Source of the DNA: Aurelia coerulea
Taxonomy: Eukaryota > Cnidaria > Scyphozoa > Semaeostomeae > Ulmaridae
Length of the DNA: 64,000 bases
Direction: 5' to 3'
NCBI GenBank assembly: GCA_039566865.1
Contig: CM076948.1
Coordinates: 20,099,001-20,163,000 of the forward strand
Shown here: positions 38,301-47,300 of the stretch, piece by piece
How the letters are laid out: the number at the start of each line of letters is the position of its first letter
How positions within the stretch are numbered: the first letter of the stretch is position 1
Notes under the pieces: model-generated
The model's input: only the letters and a program-made list of their open reading frames with translations
The model's database searches: none
Told to the model about the DNA's origin: nothing
Translations under genes and position numbers: made by a program

Positions 38301-41300
38301 CACGGTCATCTCGACGATAGCCTGTTCTTCTGTCCTCCGTGGTGAGATGTCTCTCCCTGAAGATTTTGCTTCATTCCAGGAAATCGCAAATGCTTACAAG
38401 GAGATCATGGAAAAAGGAAACAAGCTGTACGATGTCATCAGTGCACGTGCTCAACAGATTCTCTTGCCGGTTGAAGAGGTTATAGGATACTCCGAATTCC
38501 AAGTGTGCATGCCCAATGGCATGATTGCCGTTGCAGATGTCAATAACTTGGCAACACATTTTTTATTCGCTCTGTATGACGCGTACGGCATGTTTGCATG
38601 TGTGCTGATTTGCCCACCTGACAAGTCAGTAGCAATTTGTATCAGGGATAGTGTTATTTGCTTGATGGACAGTCACTATCATCATATGAATGGTGCAGCC
38701 ATTTCTTTTTGCAAGGTCTCAGATTTGCTGGAGATGTGTACTTACTTGGAGACGTTTTTCCAGAAATACTTCAACAGTAGTGTCAGTGGCAGCAATTTGG
38801 TTCCACTTCAAGTATTTGACACTCAAATGGACGAAGAATGAACAAATAGACCAGTTATTGGACCTATGATTAGAGCAAATAGACGTTTTGTTGTTTTGCT
38901 ATTGCATTCTCAGAATTTGTTTGTTTGATTTATCGTTTGTTCAAGTTTAATGGTCCCGAATGGCCCCGAATGGTCCTTTCCCCATCATTCTCTACAGCAC
39001 AATGACCATCATATTGTAGCGTTTCAAAACTATCTATTTCTTATGTAATTGGGTGACAGTGGAAGGCATTTCCCTTAGGGAGGTACTCAGGTATATTTAG
39101 GATATGGGAGCTCAGGCTGAGGCATAACGCATCAACCCAAAAGAATAATTTCTACCATGAAAATAGACCCAAAGAAATAATTTTTTCCAACCTTACATAC
39201 CTAAAAGTCAGTATCTTAAAGTTGCAGAAAAGTGCCCTAACTGGTTAGATTTCTCATAATGTATTTGGATATTTAAGTTTCTTGATTTTAGTAATGTTAC
39301 TTTGTTCTAATTTATTTGTAAATCATATTTTTTTCCCAATCTTTTTGCTTTTTCCCATATTTGAAACCCAAAATCATAAGCCAGAATTGCAGGAACCAAA
39401 AATAAACTGTACCAATTTTAGACCCAAAAAAGTAACCTGAGCACCCCTATCCTGGCCTTATCCTGAATATACCAGAGTACCCCCCCCCCTTGGGCATTTC
39501 CCAATTCAATGTTTGATTGTTAAATTCTTCGCACATAACTTATTCTTTAAGAAACAATTTTCACAGATAGTTGCAGGAGATGTATAGTAGACTAGAACAT
39601 TGATTATTAGAAACTCGTGTTGTAAAGCCTTTTAGTCTACAGTGTTGTATGAAATATATACAAAATGTTTAGTTTTGATGTTGCTACGGTCACATTTCAA
39701 ACTAAATCATAAATTTTTCCGTTTAGTTAAAATCCTTTATATGTAGTTATATCCAATTCTAGTATTTTGGAAAAACGAACTGTTGCAGCACAAAGGTGAC
39801 CCATTTTTAATTATTTTGTTCTGCCTTTTGCTATTTTTTGCATCTGAAAGTCACAATAGACGTTTTATTGCCATGTCCATTAATAGCCTGTCTAGGACAT
39901 AGGAGTTGCAGTTCTATAACAAAAGTTCAACAGTAAAAAAGTGAAAATTACATTTGAAGCCAATTTTTTACTTGAAAGTCTTTGTGTTGTGAAGATTGCT
40001 TGAAATATCCTAAAACACATAGAACGTTGTTTCATCTGCCACACATCAGAGTGAGGAAAGAATGATATGAGATACCAAGAATGAAAGGAAACTTTGAAGT
40101 TAGTGGCAATCTTATTTTTCAAAACACAGCTCGATATAAAGTTATCATTTGATCGTTTAGAGATCCTTAAGTTTCATTAGATTTCATTCATTGAATTTCA
40201 AAATCATCCTATTCTTTTGACCAGAAGAAGAAAGAATTATCACAACATTTGATAAACATCGGAACCCTTAGCAACAAAAACATTTCGCAGCACCACATAT
40301 ACATTTTTAGAAACAAACCATCTATACCAAAAGAAAGCTGAATAAAAACTGTATTTGCCATTTTCGCTTACCCATGTGGCCAAGACTTGATTTTTTGCTA
40401 CGAGCGATTTAAAAATGATTTGCAGTTGGTAATTTGCAATTTGCGAACAGATGTGCACTGCAAACTCAGGCTCTAGAATCTTACGAAACCGTTTCCCTTT
40501 TCAAACAAAATAATTAGCACCTAATAATTTGCAATTTCCAAACATTTGTACAAAACAAACTTTGTGCCTCAACTCTTACGTGTTTCATTTCCTCCTATTT
40601 TCTCATTAAGAAAAATTTCATTTACTGGTGTGTAGTTTTCCTATTCCAACAAATACAAGAAGGAAATTTTGTACCTAAAGCCAAGCCTTACGGAATCATT
40701 TCTCATAAGAAGAAATTAACTCACTAGCATCTTATTATTTGCAATCTCCCAGCTTGCAGATAATACGTGGATAAATTTGGAACTTTTCTGAGATCATGGG
40801 CAAAAGTACTTCTCATGCAGTAATGGTAACGGTACACCGTTCCTGTTACTGTGTGAGTGAGATTTCAACCCAAAAAGCAAAGAATTTCTCGAATTCGAAA
40901 ATTCCAGATCGCAACTGTTTCAGTCGCATGACTCATATGCGTCCCAACATGTCCTCATAAAGTCTCAAGGAAAGCAATGTCGCAAGTTGCAATCAAAATC
41001 GTAGCTTTTAATTTTTGTTTTGAAACTATTCAATGTTTCGGACTCTTTTAAGGAAGATGGAATTGAATGTCATATCTTTGATCCAATAAAACGTGCATTT
41101 TCAACACCATACCCTGCCGTGTTTGGCTTTGGTGCCAAAATATTTCTGCCTCTACAAAGGGTGTATGGTGTATTTTTCTCGATGAAGATTTGATGCATTT
41201 GAATTTTAAAAAATTTCAGTAGCAAGCAACTGTAAACTTTTGTGGTGAATAGACACTGTGTTTGCTTTCGTCAGTAATTCCTCGAAATTTGAACAGCTAT

Positions 41301-44300
41301 CTTTGTATGCGATTCTCAAAGCTCTCTCGTGGATCTTTTTTAGTTTCCTATTAACTGACCTATCATGGAACATCCAAAAAGTGGACAATAGCTAATTTGA
41401 GAAATAACGAAAGCGTTCATCATAACCCTCAGTTTCTCGACATCCACATAGTTTGAAATAGGTGCAAGTGCATGCAACTTCTGTCCAGCCTTATGAAATC
41501 AAGGTTCTTATCCATGTTACATCCGAATGCTTTTCTTCAACAGATTCTGGTATCGTAGTTGCACCAATATGCACTGATACGCCAGTGTTTTTCTCTCCAA
41601 AAATCAAAAGATTACATTTGTCAGCATACACCTTCTTACTATTATCAAGAAACCACTAAGAGAGCCCTTGAGCATCTGTTTCAAGGCTAGAAACTATATG
41701 TTCTAGTGCACGCCCGCACACATAGATAGTAGTGTCATCGGCGCAATTGCAAATCTCAATCTCTTCCACCAAAAAGAAAAGGTCGTTTATGAATACATTA
41801 AATAAGAGGGGCCCCAACACAGAGCCTTGCGGTACACCCTTATTGGATTCCTGCTAGGAACTGAATGACTCATGGACCTTAACTCGCTGTTTCCTATTTG
41901 AAGGATAATCATGAACCAGTTTTAGGGCAGATCTACTGAAACCGGCTAGTATGAGTTTTATTACCTGATTGACTTATATCATTTAGTCAATCGCATTTCG
42001 TTACTGGAGCCGAGGCTGAAGGCCCCTCCCATTGCCTGTATACTAACGATTTTCGAACTCAGCACCCCAAAATTGACCAAGTCAAACTGTTTTCATAAAT
42101 TTCCCCGTCGGGGTACCACTCCCGCATTCTCCGCCTCGTCTATAAGTGTTTCAACATACGAAAATGTATCATTTTAGACAAGTGTTCTTTTTCTGTATTC
42201 CGTCAAAAAACCAATACATACATTAAGCTAGCCATTTACAATGCTAAAAAAATCCTTCCATTCATAACTTGAACTCAACGGTTAAATCTACGCAATTAAC
42301 CTCTTTTAGTGTCAATCAAAGCCTTAAATGTCATAAAAATTATGCTTTTAAGTGCAGTCTTTTATGCAACGGACGCTAACAAATAAAATAGAATTTTACG
42401 GATTTGATACATATTTTATGGAAATAATAGGTCATCGTTCCTTATTTTTAGATGGTTCCGAGTATGTGGAGAACATGGTAAACAGGAAAGAGAGCCAGAT
42501 ATCGCACGATAATTTTTTTCTAACTCAGCTTGCAGATGTGGACTTCTGGTAAAAGTTTTCAAAAAAATTTGGAAAAAAAGACTAAAGCGATCTGGAACGA
42601 ACCCTTCGGCAGAAATGTTCCCAACGCATTGTAGTATTTTTGCATATTTATAGCTAACACTTAATATCATTTGAATTTTTTGTTTTTACTATTGATTGGC
42701 TATTTAGTCACGAAATTCTCAAAAACTACTAAGCATAATGTGTGTCCGGTTACCCATGCTTTAGTGTGCTTTTGCTGAAAACAAGTTACATGTGACGTAC
42801 AAGTAGATGATCATCTTTCAAATGAAACCAAGTTTGTAAAAATCGGACAATCATGAGCGGAGCTATGAAAGTTTAAAGTTAAGCTAAAACAATAAACTTT
42901 TTCCGGAAGTGCTATGATAAACAACAACATGTCATTTCCCCAAACTTCAAAACATCATTGTGATGGAACCAGTGGTCCGATTTCGAAAATATTTGCTTTG
43001 TGTTGACCCCTAGCACCCCCTTGTCATGGAGGATATTAAATGCCGCAAGTTTTTCAAACTTCGTTTTTTCCTATTTATTCCATCCTCTGGATCACTGTGC
43101 CGCGTCACGATCGTCGCGAGTCGAAGCTGTGGGGAAAACCATAGGAAAACTACCCTTTCGACTTTTGCTTGCCGCGAAAATATACTTTTGAAAAACGTTG
43201 TCATTTCACGGACCTCTTGCTTCCTTTGAGGGGGCTTAGCCCCAGCGCAAGGAAGTTAATCTTTGCCTCCAGGAACGACAAAACGGCACTCCCAGCAGCT
43301 AAAAATCACAAAAACATTGTTTATTCGAACCAATTGTTTGCGCCGTTTTAAATAGAAATAAATAAAGACCAGAGACTTTTCATCGAAACCATATGCATGG
43401 AGTTTTGCTATAAGCAAATCATGCGGATACAATTAAACCAGCTTATTTGAAGATGAACCATACCATAACCATACCATTTGAAGATGAACCATACACTAAA
43501 CCATAGGTTAAATGTCAACCAATCTAATGCATTCTATTTGTTGGATAGACCAATTAGGAGGCCCCCCATTCAATAGTTTGGTTTAGTTTAAGCTGATTTT
43601 CCTTGCAAGTGTGAATAGGGCCATAAGCTGCTTTTTCTGACGAAGTGAATAAAAATATACTCGAACAGACTCTAAGTTTCATCCACAAAACAGGTCGGCT
43701 TTGATAACTTCAAACAATCGTTTTACGCCACACAACCACTATGTACACTTTTTCCCGTATATTTTGTAAGTCTGTTTCACATTTGATGTTAGGCACATCA
43801 AGAGTGAATGAAAATTCATCCACACAAAATCGACAGTATTTCGGACCATTGATATTGCGAATCAGAAACCCAGAGCTGACAGCATATGCGCAATGTGTTG
43901 AGCGTTGGGGACTCTGGAGGGGGATCAGTAGCGGTAGCAACTGCTGTCGTTGTTGTTCTCTCGTCCGGGGTTCCTATTGCTCAGCATCATACTACTATGC
44001 TGGCCTGACATCCAATGATTCTAGTATTTATCAGTAATTTATTGTATTTGTAGCTTTTTGTAGTTGTTTATTTAGTTGCTATTTTTTTGCATGGTTAATG
44101 TCCACGGGGTAGTCATTGTCTTTTGCTCCTTGTGGTCCCGTCCCTGTAGTGTTGTATAGTCTGTAAAGTAATTAGAAAGTATGGTAGGATGTAGATGTAA
44201 CATGTATTATAACATTTTAAATGATTTAAAAAAAAGCTGTTTAACTTGCCGGTGTTAATGGGGTCTGATTTGTTCTAGTCCGGTCTTATTGTGTCCTGCC

Positions 44301-47300
44301 ACTTTCGGTTAGATTGCAATGCATTAATTATAATTTCACTTTAGTTTTGTAATTAGATTATTTATTTCCGTTTGTAAATTTTATTTAATTTGTAAATTTT
44401 AAGTTGTAATTTTTGTCACGGCCCCTGAAAAGCGCCTTTGTCGACGGGGTTACCGTGTTTAAAGATTATAAAATGAAAAACAAATTGAAAACATTCTTCT
44501 TGTTCGTACAGGGTGTTGCAATGCCAATTATTGAAAGACACTTACAATCAAGATACAGTTGCTGCATTGAAGAGTGTCAGGTATATTTCTTTCGTATTTA
44601 GATTTTCTTAGCAAATAAGTTTAAAGCTAAGCTTTGTTTAAGAGTCTGCAAAAGACATTTATACGGCCAGTATCTATTATGCAATTTTATAAGAGAAAAC
44701 GAGGACAAGTCTGTGACCGCGGGCGCTTTTACTACTGGACTGGCGCCCTTGCCGCGGAAAATATAGGGATCCAATTTTATCACACGATAGACATTTCAAT
44801 CCCCCGTACATAACGTACAAAATTATGAAACAGATTTTGTGAAAACATTTCAGGCTTAGAAGCACTTGAGGTACTACCCTATGATGGGAAGAAGACAAAT
44901 TTATTCCACTGAGATGCATTTGTTAAAAATGATGAAAAAGACCCTCGCGTACATGGGTTTTTTCATCGATGTAAATATCCTATCACTGCCCGACATACGT
45001 CCGATATCGTCTATAAGGTGATGAATAATTCAATTAAAACACCCGACCTAGATAAAGTTGGATAGAAGATAGATTGTGCTTTCAGATCATATGCGTCAAA
45101 TTGATTGATTCAAATATTATTCTTTCCTTGAGAATTTCAAAATAAGTTGGGTTGCGTTTTTTCTGAAACACCCGGTAGCTGGCAAATGCAAAAGAATCTT
45201 TAAAGCGCATGCAAGCATGTATGAAGTACAGGGTGTCCCATAAGATTGTGCCCCATTTACCTAAAGATTACAACAAAACTTCCCAACATTCTCACAAAAC
45301 TTTTGCATGATGTTTCTCTTCTGACATTCAATTAAAGTTTGCTACCATCCCCATAAAAACCCGTTGAAAAATGATGGAGCTATGACCTTCAGGAGACCAA
45401 ATTTGCCTGATGACTGAAACCAGCGGTCGGCCATTTTGTCTTACTATTTTGCTGCGACAAATAGCTCCATGGATGGAATAAAACAGCAGCCTCCAATGTC
45501 ATAGCTCTCGTGAAAATTCTGATAATCATCGCAGAGTTTTCAACTATTTCTTACCTCCCAGAAACTATTTCTTACCTCACATGAAGATATTTATCACTGC
45601 AAAATAGTAATAAAAAAATAGCCAACCGCTGTTTCAGTCATCAGTCATATTTGGTCTTCTGAAGGTCATAGCTCCATTATTTTTCAACAGATTTTTACGG
45701 GTATGGCAGCAAACTTTATTTGAACATCTGAAGAGCGACATCATATAAAACTTTAGAGAGAAGCTTTTGCCGTTTTGTCGCAATCTTCAGGTAAACGGGG
45801 CAAAATTTTTTGGGACACCCTGTAGTTTAGAATTCTTTCGAGATTTAGAGAGCAGTCTATCAGTTTCTGAATGAGAAATGTGTTACAAGTTGCCAATACA
45901 GATTCCGAAGTCAGTAATTGAAATTTCAGTAAATTTCAAAAAAAATCTTCTTCAAAGTGGTTCAGTTAGCTTAAGAATAACAAGCATGCCTTTCCTCTGA
46001 ATGAGAAACATGCTACTGCAATCAAAGTGAAACAAATTGAAGTGAAAGTCGAAGTTGAAATAACAACAAGAGCAAATGTTCTTCTGGATATCACGCCCCT
46101 TTTGAGTCATTTGTAGTTATGGTTGACACTAAGCCATTATTTTATTGCACATCATGAGAGAGATGTGAATTAGTTTCGAAAACAAGGGAAGAAACAAACT
46201 CTCTACTTTAAAAGCTGCACTTCATGTTAATCTTTTAATTATAATTTGTCATCATAACTATTTGTTTCTTTGCTTTCAAAGGAAAAGAACTAGTATAATA
46301 TTGATTTGTTTAAAAGATGTGAATTAAAGGGCCTGTACTAGCAATGGAAGTTGTCAGAGAGTGCTATGCACTGGGTTTGTTTCTTTGCTTTCGAAGGAAA
46401 AGAACTAGTATAATATTGATTTATTTAAAAGGTGTGAATTAAAGGGCCTGTACTAGCAATGGAAGTTGTCAGAGAGTGCTATGCACTGGGTTTGTTTCTT
46501 TGCTTTCGAAGGAAAAGAACTAGTATAATATTGATTTATTTAAAAGGTGTGAATTAAAGGGCCTGTACTAGCAATGAAAATTGTCAGAGAGTGCTATGCA
46601 CTGGGTTTGTTTCTTTGCTTTCAAAGGAAAAGAACTAGTATAATATTGATTTATTTAAAAGATGTGAATTAAAGGGCCTGTACTAGCAATGGAAATTGTC
46701 AGAGAGTGCTATGCACTGGGTTTGTTTCTTTGCTTTCAAAGGAAAAGAACTAGTATAATATTGATTTATTTAAAAGATGTGAATTAAAGGGCCTGTACTA
46801 GCAATAGAAATTGTCAGAGAGTGCTATGCACTGGGTTTGTTTCTTTACTTTCAAAGGAAAAGAACTAGTATAATATTGATTTATTTAAAAGGTGTGAATT
46901 AAAGGGCCTGTACTAGCAATGAAAATTGTCGGAGAGTGCTATGTCCTGTGTTTTCCAAAAAAGTCGCTCTATGCAAATCTAACTTTATACCACTGTTTGC
47001 CAATACCTGCAATTTAGATGGAGTTTGGAAAATTTCATGAAGCAAAAAACTTCCTAAAATTCTCAAGGGATGTAGCCCCACTAAAATGACCAAAATTTTG
47101 CAATGCTTACAAGAATCAAGTTCCCCTTGCTAAACTCTTTCGAATGATATCTAGTTTGCCTTATTTTGAAAAGTAATCATAGTTTTATAGCCAAAAACAG
47201 TTTTACTCCACATAGTTTTTGGTTCTACTTTGGACTTTGTTTAAAGCTAATTGACGGAGCTAAGAAGAGGCATTCTATAAATAGGACAAAGAAACGCCTA

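Noticed and set aside
46256..46945. Possible CRISPR-like array
   Set aside because: The 115-bp units are contiguous tandem copies with no unique spacers, and the window is a eukaryotic genome.
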